Assembly: GCA_045105475.1 (NCBI GenBank)
Contig: JBGCDP010000035.1
Location: 1 to 64,000, forward strand
DNA length: 64,000 nt
From: WTJY01 sp045105475
Lineage (GTDB): Bacteria; Chloroflexota; Anaerolineae; Promineifilales; Promineifilaceae
Direction: 5' to 3'
The notes under the pieces are model-generated. The model had not been told where the DNA came from. It ran no database searches and worked only from the letters and a program-made list of their open reading frames with translations. Made by a program: the position numbers and the translations under genes. Positions 27,796 through 35,146 of this stretch are shown here, in pieces. Position 1 is the stretch's first letter; each line of letters opens with the position of its first letter.

Positions 27796-28999
27796 GTGTC
27801 TCCTCCATGAATCTTAGAACTGCTTTACCCATGTCAGAGTAAGCTTCTTGTGCATCCTTGATAGTTGGTTGACCAAGGATAATTCCACGGATGAATTGCT
27901 GAATAAAAGTTTCTGGATCGTCGGCCGTAATTGGAACACCAGTCTCACCGACAAACTGATTGGTTTGAACGTAGGGAATAATGCCTAGGGGATCACGCCA
28001 GAGCACTTTGTCACCCCGAACCGTTTCTGGATCATGAGTTGGGCGCATGCTGTTGATAACTGGGAAAATATGTTCAATTGGGTGTTGGAAATGTGTCAGG
28101 GTGGCCAAGGTATCATCAACACTTCTCAAAAGAATCTGCTCTGGAACAATCGGTACAAAGATCATGGCTGTTTTCATAACAGGGTCCATGTCTCGCAAGA
28201 TCGTATAAGTGAAACTTGAAGTGTTAATAAAGTCAGGTGGCGCATCGATGATGATAAAGTCAAAGCCCATTTCCTGTGCCATGATAGAAAGCGTTTCACG
28301 TGCAGTATCAATTTCTAGTGGGAAATCGGTGATTAAAGTTGGGGGGCCAACCAGTGTTCTAACACCATGAGCACTCAGTAAATAGCGGTCAACAATTTCG
28401 AGGGTTACAACCCCTTTTGCATCGGTTACTTCTGAAACGAGTTCTGCTGTTGTCGGAGCCGTTTCATCAATGCCCATTAACGCTCGAATTGAACGCGTTG
28501 TGCGGTCATCATCAATTAAGCCCACACGGTAGTTTGAACCGTCTGTTTTAGTTAGCTTGCTTAACGCGATTGCAATATTGGTTGCAATTGTAGATTTGCC
28601 TACACCACCTTTTGTAGAAGCTAAGATGATGACTTGTGCCGGATCAACTCGAGCTGAAAAGTTAAGTGTTGCTGCGATTTGTGATGCTGAAGCTTCTGGT
28701 GGAATTGGAATCCATGTTTCATATGAAGGTTCTTCGGTTAAAACGCCGACAGCCACTGGCAAGCCACGTTCTTCAATTGCCTTCAAGATATAGCGGCGAT
28801 CATCGGCCGAAACACCGTCACCGATCAGAACTGTGTTAAATTCCGCACGGCGCAGGGTCATTTCCCCATACTCGTGTAAGGCGCGCACCGTTTCATATTG
28901 ATGTGCCAGATTAACAAGCCAGTTGGTGGCCAGGGAATTCATGATTCCTGGCGAGAGTTTTCCAACGACGAAGATTTTTTTATGAATTGACTGATCCAT
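27773..28999 (-). CDS. tadZ: TadZ/CpaE-like ParA/MinD-family ATPase
   Basis: The 408-residue protein has an N-terminal atypical receiver-like domain (about 1-110) without an obvious phosphoacceptor. A MinD/ParA ATPase follows, with a deviant Walker A (STKGGVGKSTIATNIA), GLIDDDRTTRSIRALMG and FDFIIIDAPPDF. TadZ/CpaE proteins place the Tad machine at a cell pole or site by binding the membrane or a landmark. It is the first gene after the hairpin-bearing gap at 29000-29351 and overlaps tadA. Confidence 0.85.
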   Translation of the reverse strand: MDQSIHKKIFVVGKLSPGIMNSLATNWLVNLAHQYETVRALHEYGEMTLRRAEFNTVLIGDGVSADDRRYILKAIEERGLPVAVGVLTEEPSYETWIPIPPEASASQIAATLNFSARVDPAQVIILASTKGGVGKSTIATNIAIALSKLTKTDGSNYRVGLIDDDRTTRSIRALMGIDETAPTTAELVSEVTDAKGVVTLEIVDRYLLSAHGVRTLVGPPTLITDFPLEIDTARETLSIMAQEMGFDFIIIDAPPDFINTSSFTYTILRDMDPVMKTAMIFVPIVPEQILLRSVDDTLATLTHFQHPIEHIFPVINSMRPTHDPETVRGDKVLWRDPLGIIPYVQTNQFVGETGVPITADDPETFIQQFIRGIILGQPTIKDAQEAYSDMGKAVLRFMEETHGARVRY

Positions 29000-29351
29000 T
29001 GAATACCTTTCCTGCCTGATTATTACCTGCTGACATATGTATAGTTGTACTCATTATTGAGCCAGATTTCTTTGAGGTAATAGTCCCATTAGTTGCAGTG
29101 TTATCTACTTTATACTTTTATTCTCGTTACAGCCGTGAATGTTCCAAATAAAACGAGCAGAGATATAGGGAATAGCGATTCAGGTTTATGAGCAATGCAG
29201 GGGGTGAAGGCGAGTTTCCTACTCAAACTAAGGTTCATTAGGAAACTCATCACCCATTTCAAACGATTTTCTGTGTAAAGGGTCCGTTTGGCTTTATAGC
29301 TCTTATTGCCCATGTTGAGCATTGAGTGACTTGCTCATCTTAAATTAATGA
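29000..29351. other. Gap between cpaB and tadZ, 352 bases
   Basis: This gap interrupts the Tad gene string between the end of cpaB and the start of tadZ. A 70-codon minus-strand frame inside it (29110-29322) lacks pilin features and a ribosome site, so I do not call it a gene. The clear feature is the imperfect palindrome at 29202-29255. The gap may hold an attenuator or a second promoter separating pseudopilin and machine expression. Confidence 0.5.
29202..29255. repeat. Long imperfect inverted repeat between cpaB and tadZ
   Basis: GGGTGA (29202-29207) and GAGTTTCCTA (29212-29221) pair with TAGGAAACTC (29239-29248) and TCACCC (29250-29255). That is 16 bp with a 4x1 internal bulge and a 17-base loop. 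No T-run follows on either strand. It is a candidate attenuator, processing site or mobile palindrome. Confidence 0.55.
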
Positions 29352-30098
29352 TTAACTACCTTCGACCGGTTGTTCCTCTGGTTCAGGAATCGGTTCTGGC
29401 GTAGGGGTTGGAGCGCCATAGATGTCAGCCAAATTTGGACCGTCCTCAATGTAAAGGGGAAGTTGAAAGAGTGGTGGAAAATCTCCATTGGCTTCTTGGC
29501 TAATCGCGGCCGTAAATGTAACGCCTGGAATACTTTTCCAGCCTTCATATGCGGCGATCTGTTCGACTGAAAATGCAACCGTAAATTTATTCTCGATGAT
29601 GCCCAATGTCCGAACCTTTTGGAAGAGCAAGACTGCTCTATCATCAGGGGTTGGAACCTCATCTTCGTTAACGATAGCGATTAAATCAATATAGTCTGTT
29701 GAGTTAAAGATGCCGGCCAAACTTGACGGGATCTCAACCACATAGCCACGTTTACCAATAGGCAGCAGCGCTTCTGGGAACGAGCGCTGACCTGATGGGA
29801 GCTCTGTTACCAATTGATTGGCTTGGATCAGAGAATCGGCTGAAACGCCGACCGGGCCAACATATTTTCCGACAATTTCTCTTGCATCAGTGATGACAGA
29901 AAAATCGCGGTTTGCTGGAACTGTAACCGCCCGTAAATTGTTTTCTGCGCTGCCGATGAATTCATAAGGTGGGATGTCACGCGCAAAAACGTAAGCGACC
30001 TCTGTTTGATTGGCTTGTAGGTACATCCAGCCGAAAACGGCTAGAAAAATGACCCCCAAGATTGCGACTAATGAGCGTGTACTACTGGAAAGACGCAT
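29352..30098 (-). CDS. cpaB: CpaB/RcpC-like Tad pilus assembly protein
   Basis: The 248-residue protein has an N-terminal membrane segment (about 9-27). A SAF-like domain follows (EVAYVFARDIPPYEFIG, NLRAVTVPANRDF, IVGKYVGPVGVSADSLIQANQL), the hallmark of CpaB/RcpC, then a beta domain and a Pro/Glu-rich C-terminus. An AGGAGG site 9 bases upstream fixes the ATG. In Tad systems this protein lies outside the membrane at the base of the pilus, often with a secretin. No secretin is present here, which fits an envelope without an outer membrane. Confidence 0.82.
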   Translation of the reverse strand: MRLSSSTRSLVAILGVIFLAVFGWMYLQANQTEVAYVFARDIPPYEFIGSAENNLRAVTVPANRDFSVITDAREIVGKYVGPVGVSADSLIQANQLVTELPSGQRSFPEALLPIGKRGYVVEIPSSLAGIFNSTDYIDLIAIVNEDEVPTPDDRAVLLFQKVRTLGIIENKFTVAFSVEQIAAYEGWKSIPGVTFTAAISQEANGDFPPLFQLPLYIEDGPNLADIYGAPTPTPEPIPEPEEQPVEGS

Positions 30099-30247
30099 TG
30101 TGAATTGCCTCCTGATGCACCGTGCTTTGCGGTGGAATAGTTATTAGAGATGAAAAACCAGCAATGGCTTGTTTGCTTGGCTGTATGGATGCCCTTCCAT
30201 ACGTACTTTGGCCGGTTTTTAAAGATGAATTTGGTAAAAAGTTTAGA

Positions 30248-30838
30248 TTATGGCCCTGGCACAATTGTGATAATAATCGGTGTGCTAGGTGACAAAGCCG
30301 TCGGTTCAGGCAAAACAATTGGAACAGCTTCCGGCCGCCGTGAGTTTGCACCCAAGGTAGCTACTCCACGTGAGGTAATTGTAAAGTCGAGCCCAAATAA
30401 CCGATGCGGTAATTCGAGATCTACAACAACAAGCGGGAAAAGACAGGTGTCTTCAAGCGGGTCCAGGTTGTATTCAGCGCAAATTGTATTGGTGTCACCC
30501 GGGTTAATCGTTGTCGTCGTTGAAATTATTGAAGATGGATTGATTTCTCCTGAAACGGATTGAGCTGAAAATCGGATTGTGGCTGAAGATTTTTCAATCG
30601 CTCTGGTCGAATCGATACGAACCTGCCCATTAACAATGTCATCAGCAATGGGTTCGGCCGCTGACTGCGCTGCCAACTCAGCTGTCTCATCTAGAAAGTT
30701 TGCCAAGTTATATGCACGTTGAATACTTAAATAAAGCATCATCGTGATGGCTAAGCAGAACAAAATACCAGCCCCAATAACAAGAGCTTGCCCTTTTTCT
30801 GTCTGCTGTTTTAAGTAAGGTTTAGTTTTATAATTCAT
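30248..30838 (-). CDS. TadG-like pseudopilin
   Basis: The 196-residue product is read from the ATG at 30838, which has AAGGAT upstream. The N-terminus is basic and followed by KGQALVIGAGILFCLAITMMLYLSIQRAYNLANFLDETAELAAQSAA, here a membrane segment plus Ala-rich helix typical of TadG-like proteins. An extracellular beta-rich part follows. It probably is a minor pilin or pilus-associated protein. It sits 28 bases after the second TadE-like gene. Confidence 0.72.
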   Translation of the reverse strand: MNYKTKPYLKQQTEKGQALVIGAGILFCLAITMMLYLSIQRAYNLANFLDETAELAAQSAAEPIADDIVNGQVRIDSTRAIEKSSATIRFSAQSVSGEINPSSIISTTTTINPGDTNTICAEYNLDPLEDTCLFPLVVVDLELPHRLFGLDFTITSRGVATLGANSRRPEAVPIVLPEPTALSPSTPIIITIVPGP

Positions 30839-30866
30839 GACAGATCCTTTTTTCCAAATTGGTCTA

Positions 30867-31424
30867 TTAATTCCCACGCCAACAGCGTAGAAGCAGTTCT
30901 TGTGACATCGTTCCGTTTTCGAGTGTGTCACCCGGCAGCAGCGTATTAATCGGCAAGACTGCAAAAGTCCAATCCATTTCAACCGTCACTTTGATATATT
31001 CACCGTAGGTACATATCTTTCCACCACTTGGAATTAATGTTTCGTCACCAGGAGTCGTGATTGACTGGTCGAATTCATATGCCTCAACCAAAACACGAAC
31101 CCTATCGTCGTCTGTGCCCAATGTGGGACCTTCCATCCAATTTCTGTCGTAAGTCATCCGCTCCATTTCGTCATAAACGTAATCTTTGATTTGAGCTTCG
31201 AATGACTCATCTGTTAAACCATCGGTTACCCATGACTCAGATGCTTGACGAGCTCCTAAGCGGGTGCCTGCCTCTAAATCAGTTCGTTTGCGGAACAGGG
31301 TCATAATTTCAAATGCCCCCACAAATAATCCGATCATGACCGCCAAGATCATGGAAAATTCGATCATGCCCTGCCCGGTTTGCATGCGAAAGTTTGGGAT
31401 AAATCTTTTAAGGTTATAGTGCAC
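30867..31424 (-). CDS. TadE-like pseudopilin (second)
   Basis: The 185-residue product is read from a GTG at 31424 behind GAGGTG. It carries MQTGQGMIEFSMILAVMIGLF, the TadE signature: Gly, hydrophobics and the Glu at +5 of the prepilin-like cleavage site, within one membrane helix. A 115-residue Cys-containing outside part ends in LLLRCWRGN. It overlaps the first TadE-like gene by 11 bases. The shared RCWR ending with that neighbour suggests duplication. It would be a minor pilin of the Tad fibre. Confidence 0.75.
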   Translation of the reverse strand: MHYNLKRFIPNFRMQTGQGMIEFSMILAVMIGLFVGAFEIMTLFRKRTDLEAGTRLGARQASESWVTDGLTDESFEAQIKDYVYDEMERMTYDRNWMEGPTLGTDDDRVRVLVEAYEFDQSITTPGDETLIPSGGKICTYGEYIKVTVEMDWTFAVLPINTLLPGDTLENGTMSQELLLRCWRGN

Positions 31425-31968
31425 GCCAACACCTCGCTGTTGATTGAATTTCAAATGTTCCTGCGCCATTAAATCCATTAAAAAACAAGACAATGGGTAT
31501 ATTGGTTTCCCAATTAACTGCCATCGAGACTGTAATGAGCTGTCCGTATTTGCATTCACCAGTTCCTAGCTCAGCTTGTTCGGTCGGTGTTAGGTCTACA
31601 ATGGCATTTGCTGCATATTTTTTAGCTGTAAAATCAAGTGAATCAAGAGCCTCTGTGATTATCGGTTGTGAGTAACCCATTGAAATCATTTGAGCACGAA
31701 TATATGCTTCAACTTCATTCCCATCGCCAGAACCGCCGAATTCACCCGCCTGCCGCGCTGCCTGTAACAACATTTTGTCTAAGTCTGCTTTTTGCTGAAG
31801 CAAATTGAAAATATCAACTGCCCCAATAAAAATGACAACGATAAGGCCAAGCACAAGCGCGAACTCGACTAAACTTTGGCCATCATTTTTTAGTTGATGG
31901 GTAGAGTCTTTTTTGTATTGGGTGGGTGTTTTTTCGATGTATGGTGTTTTGCGTAAATGATTATTCAT
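31414..31968 (-). CDS. TadE-like pseudopilin (first)
   Basis: The 184-residue product starts at the ATG at 31968 behind GGAG; a longer frame upstream lacks a ribosome site. After a basic, polar N-terminus comes NDGQSLVEFALVLGLIVVIFIG, the canonical TadE-like signature with Glu in the hydrophobic helix. An extracellular domain follows, ending TARCWRAL, very like its downstream neighbour. It is the first gene of the Tad/sortase string. Confidence 0.8.
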   Translation of the reverse strand: MNNHLRKTPYIEKTPTQYKKDSTHQLKNDGQSLVEFALVLGLIVVIFIGAVDIFNLLQQKADLDKMLLQAARQAGEFGGSGDGNEVEAYIRAQMISMGYSQPIITEALDSLDFTAKKYAANAIVDLTPTEQAELGTGECKYGQLITVSMAVNWETNIPIVLFFNGFNGAGTFEIQSTARCWRAL

Positions 31969-32258
31969 CGAAATTACTCCTTCAAACTTGTTGCAAAACA
32001 AATCAGATAGATTTTGGCTTATCAGGGATGTGCTCTGCTACTGGACGGCCGTGTTTCACCCAACATTTGCCCTTTACCAACCATCATGCATTTTAGCATT
32101 TTGGTGAATCACCTCTGGTTAAAATCTGGGTACTTTTGTAGGGTGATTAGAAGATTTTAGATTAAATTCGCCAGGTTTTTTGTCCTGTTTGAACCTGTTT
32201 AACCTAAATTTGGCAGAATGTCTTTGCAACGATGGACGCTGTTGTTTACTTTATAGCA

Positions 32259-32290
32259 CACCTCTAAAAGCTGTGGATAAAGGAGAGGTG
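32259..32290. repeat. 7-bp inverted repeat in the Tad leader region
   Basis: CACCTCT (32259-32265) is the exact reverse complement of AGAGGTG (32284-32290) around an 18-base loop. The loop contains one perfect DnaA-box-like 9-mer, TGTGGATAA. A single box is not evidence of an origin. It may be a hairpin in the pilus operon leader. Confidence 0.4.
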
Positions 32291-32327
32291 GGTCTATCGT
32301 GAAAAACAGGAAAAGAGTTGTTTACTC

Positions 32328-32433
32328 TTTAAGAAGCCGTCAATACTTCTTCGCATATCCCTAGGCAACCCCCGCGCAAATGCGCTCAAAAGGGTTATCA
32401 AGCTATAACCAATCCTAAACTTGACTTCTTAAA
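32328..32433 (-). ncRNA. Candidate structured leader RNA with two alternative folds
   Basis: A long closing stem pairs 32328-32343 with 32421-32433 (13 bp with a 3-base bulge). Inside are two small hairpins: GCGC-AAAT-GCGC at 32374-32385 and GGTTAT/ATAACC at 32393-32410. A competing local hairpin pairs AAGAAG (32331-32336) with CTTCTT (32346-32351) and excludes the long stem. Mutually exclusive pairings are typical of attenuators and riboswitches. Direction is assumed to be minus because the Tad operon lies downstream. It does not match a riboswitch class I can recall. Confidence 0.35.
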
Positions 32434-32581
32434 ACAATACTTACCGAAATGGGTGGTTAACTTAAGGCTAAGATGGTTGGTTGTATGGTTTGCTCCATTG
32501 TTTGGCCTCCTCCATAGATGGCTGTGTGCAATAGGCGTCAGAGTAGGATTATTTACTGTTATTTTACTAGTTTGATTTCGT

Positions 32582-34222
32582 TTAAATTTTGGGAAGATCA
32601 GTTTCTGTGGGCAGCCCCAAAGGTGGCATAGGTTTTTTATGTAGGAAAGCTTTTAGTGCAGCTTTAGCCGCTTTGCGATCATCCCAAGGATATTCGGTTG
32701 TGCCAAAACACATCGACTGTTCGTGTCCTTTGCCACAAATGAGGACAATATCAGATGGCGTTGCAAGGGATAGGGCCATATAAATCGCTTGCCCCCGGTC
32801 AGGTACACGCCAGAAGTCTGCTCCTTCGACGGCACCCTGTGAGCGGCACCCGGCCGCCATCATGTCTAAAATATCGTTTAGTGGCTCAGTACGTGGGTCT
32901 TCGGCCGTCAGAATTGTGACCTGAGCATGTTTTGCAGAAATCTCAGCCATCAACCGACGCTTTTCGATATCACGCTTTCCAGCACTGCCAAACACGGTGA
33001 TGATCCGGCCCGGTATTGTGGACTCTTTATCTAAAATGGAGTTTGCTCCAAAAATCGCTTTTTCAAGCGCATCAGGCGTATGGGCAAAATCGACTATGAC
33101 CTTAAACGCCTGCCCTTCATCAATCGGCTCCATCCGGCCACTTATTTCTGTTACATCTGCAACCCCTTGGGAGATTTGCTCTTTTGAAACGCCTAAATGA
33201 TGTGCAGCAGCGGCTGCGCATAAAATATTGGATACGTTAAACGCACCTAAAAGATCTGTTGTAATCGGTGTGGACGAAGCATCATTGGGAAAGAAAAGAT
33301 CAAACTGAGTTGGTGACACTTCCAAAATTTGATTTTGAGCAAACACATCTGGGTTGCGGCCGTCTGGCTTAAGCATTTGCCCATAGCTGGTTTGAAAGGG
33401 AACCGGTATTTGAGCAAATTTCGAATAATGAGGATCATCACTATTTAATATGGCGCGGCCGTTTGCGTGTTGACCAACTAGCTCAAAGAGACGTTGTTTC
33501 GCCGCCAGATAGTTTTCAAATGTTCCATGATAATCGATATGCTCATGTGTGATATTTGTGATCAATCCTAGCTCGAACGGAATGGCGGTCACTCGATGTT
33601 GTGCTAGCCCGTGCGAAGTCGTTTCGATGATGCAGTGAGTGAGCCCCGCATCGACCATGCGCCGCAGGTAGCCTTGGAGTTGGACGGCTCCCGGGGTTGT
33701 AACGTGTAAGCCGGTTGACTCGGCTTTATCTCCAAAAACGGCTTGAATGGTGCTGATAAGACCGCAACGTAACCCGGCTTTTTTAAGAATGCCAAATAAA
33801 ATAGCGCTCGTCGTTGTTTTCCCATTGGTGCCGGTAATGCCAATAATGCGCAGCTGTTGGCCGGGGAAGTCGTGCCATGCAGCGGCTAACCAAGCTGCCG
33901 CTTCGGCTGTATCTGACACTTGGAAGTAACGAACGTAGGATGGAATAGGGTCATCTAAATCGGCGGGGTCTCGTTGACCGAAGATGACAGTTGCTCCGCG
34001 TTCAATTGCCTGTTTGATGTATGGGTGACCATCTGTACCTGTGCGTACTCTGGCAATAAATAGCGACCCCTCGCTGACTTCGCCGGTGTGTTCGACGATG
34101 TTACTGACATGGCAATCTGACTTTGCTTGAGCTGGGCTGAGGGGTGGCTGAAGGTTTTGTGTGTCAGTTACGGCCGATTGCCATTTTGTTAGAAGCGAGT
34201 TTAGAGAACGAGATTCAGTCAT
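32582..34222 (-). CDS. murE: UDP-N-acetylmuramoyl-L-alanyl-D-glutamate ligase (third amino acid of the stem peptide)
   Basis: The 546-residue protein has the Mur ligase plan: an N-terminal UDP-binding domain (EVSEGSLFIARVRTGTDGHPY), ATP loop GITGTNGKTTTSAIL near 130, TNITHEHIDYHGTFENY, and a C-terminal domain with the KDP-like region and VFGSAGKRDIEKR. The specificity motif reads AEDPRTEP. The Arg at this place is typical of enzymes adding meso-diaminopimelate rather than lysine, so the wall peptide probably carries DAP, though Asn is replaced by Asp. It is a cytoplasmic peptidoglycan enzyme, and seems to be alone rather than in a dcw cluster. Confidence 0.92.
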   Translation of the reverse strand: MTESRSLNSLLTKWQSAVTDTQNLQPPLSPAQAKSDCHVSNIVEHTGEVSEGSLFIARVRTGTDGHPYIKQAIERGATVIFGQRDPADLDDPIPSYVRYFQVSDTAEAAAWLAAAWHDFPGQQLRIIGITGTNGKTTTSAILFGILKKAGLRCGLISTIQAVFGDKAESTGLHVTTPGAVQLQGYLRRMVDAGLTHCIIETTSHGLAQHRVTAIPFELGLITNITHEHIDYHGTFENYLAAKQRLFELVGQHANGRAILNSDDPHYSKFAQIPVPFQTSYGQMLKPDGRNPDVFAQNQILEVSPTQFDLFFPNDASSTPITTDLLGAFNVSNILCAAAAAHHLGVSKEQISQGVADVTEISGRMEPIDEGQAFKVIVDFAHTPDALEKAIFGANSILDKESTIPGRIITVFGSAGKRDIEKRRLMAEISAKHAQVTILTAEDPRTEPLNDILDMMAAGCRSQGAVEGADFWRVPDRGQAIYMALSLATPSDIVLICGKGHEQSMCFGTTEYPWDDRKAAKAALKAFLHKKPMPPLGLPTETDLPKI

Positions 34223-34262
34223 TTAAGCGGTCCGTGCTAGAATTACAGGTGATGGTCGATTT

Positions 34263-35081
34263 ATGGCCCAATCGTCATTTGAAGTGACGATTTTTATATC
34301 AAGGTCGCACAAAGAATTTAGAATTTTACAGACTTTCATGACTGATCCAAATAATGAAACCTCGGAATCTACAGATTCTGAGCAACCACTCAACCAAACA
34401 CCAGCTCCCTCTGATGCCGGAAATAATAATCATAATGCGGAAGGAGGATTAGCCGCGGCCGAAAGTACAAACGGGCCATCTGCCAATTTGGTAGCTGAAC
34501 CGTCTGCTCAGACAAATGAGCCCAAACAATCTACACAAAAAGCCGCAGGTTTTAAAGGGAAGAAAAACAAATCTAAGGGGAAGCCTAAACAGGATCGAGA
34601 GCGCAAAGCTGTTGTTTCTGAAAAGTTTGCACGCACAGAGTCACGTGGATTTCAGTTGTCACCTGATGGGTTGTTGCGTCATTTTTTGGCTTGCCGAGTC
34701 TGTTGTTATTTTCTTTCCGGCGTCCAGGTGTTGTATGGCCGTGATGTCGTTGATCGTATGGTGAGTGAGTTTGATGGCACGTGGATGTACGTGCCACTTA
34801 CCCGTGAAACCCGGACGCTATTGCATAAAACCTATGGAGTACGGGTCGATGAAGGTGATTTTTTCATCGAACACGCCTGCGAAGTTTGCTGTCGCCGTTT
34901 CGTGATTGATATGCCAGAGCCGGAAGATTTTGTGGCGACTGAAGAAGATGAGGCTGTTTTAGAAGAGCCGGAACGTCGGGAGCCGATCATTTTTGAACAA
35001 GCTCGTACACGTGAGGATCGGGAGCCTGACTGGGGTCAAGATAAACCGATGATGCTGGTTGAATTTAAGCATCGCCGATAA
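34263..35081 (+). CDS. Hypothetical protein with paired CxxCC motifs
   Basis: The 272-residue product starts at ATG 34263 with GGTGA upstream; an internal ATG at 34339 has no ribosome site. The first 130 residues are polar, Asn/Gln/Ser-rich then Lys-rich (KGKKNKSKGKPK), probably disordered and nucleic-acid binding in charge. The folded part has two Cys clusters, CRVCC and CEVCC, about 70 residues apart, which together could bind one zinc. The tail is acidic. I do not recognise the family. It is divergent from murE and converges on the PD40 gene at a hairpin. Confidence 0.65.
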   Translation: MAQSSFEVTIFISRSHKEFRILQTFMTDPNNETSESTDSEQPLNQTPAPSDAGNNNHNAEGGLAAAESTNGPSANLVAEPSAQTNEPKQSTQKAAGFKGKKNKSKGKPKQDRERKAVVSEKFARTESRGFQLSPDGLLRHFLACRVCCYFLSGVQVLYGRDVVDRMVSEFDGTWMYVPLTRETRTLLHKTYGVRVDEGDFFIEHACEVCCRRFVIDMPEPEDFVATEEDEAVLEEPERREPIIFEQARTREDREPDWGQDKPMMLVEFKHRR

Positions 35082-35098
35082 GTAAGTGGAAGTTGATG

Positions 35099-35137
35099 AG
35101 ATCGATACTTGAGCCAATTGTTTTCAAGTATCGATCT
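35099..35137. terminator. Bidirectional terminator-like hairpin between convergent genes
   Basis: AGATCGATACTTGA (35099-35112) pairs perfectly over 14 bp with 35124-35137 around an 11-base loop. It lies exactly between the ends of two convergent genes. No long T-run is present, so strength is uncertain. Confidence 0.6.
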
Positions 35138-35146
35138 GGTAGGCGG

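Larger units (their letters stand above)
31969..32581. other. 613-base intergenic region between murE and the Tad string
   Basis: Both flanking genes are on the minus strand, so this should contain the promoter and 5' leader of the pilus operon. No flp pilin or other supported open frame is present. It holds several inverted repeats (32259-32290 and the complex one at 32328-32433) and a 10-base direct repeat GTTGTTTACT at 32241-32250 and 32317-32326. No clear -35/-10 pair was found. Confidence 0.55.

Noticed and set aside
29110..29322. Possible Flp pilin in the cpaB-tadZ gap
   Set aside because: The frame lacks the pilin Gly/Glu-Tyr processing site, a ribosome site and an Ala-rich helix; it spans a palindrome.
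32272..32280. Perfect DnaA box TGTGGATAA, possible replication origin
   Set aside because: Only one box was found, with no cluster, no dnaA/dnaN and no AT-rich unwinding array.
31969..32581. c-di-GMP (GEMM) riboswitch before the Tad operon
   Set aside because: None of the conserved GEMM motifs could be found on either strand, although other inverted repeats are present.
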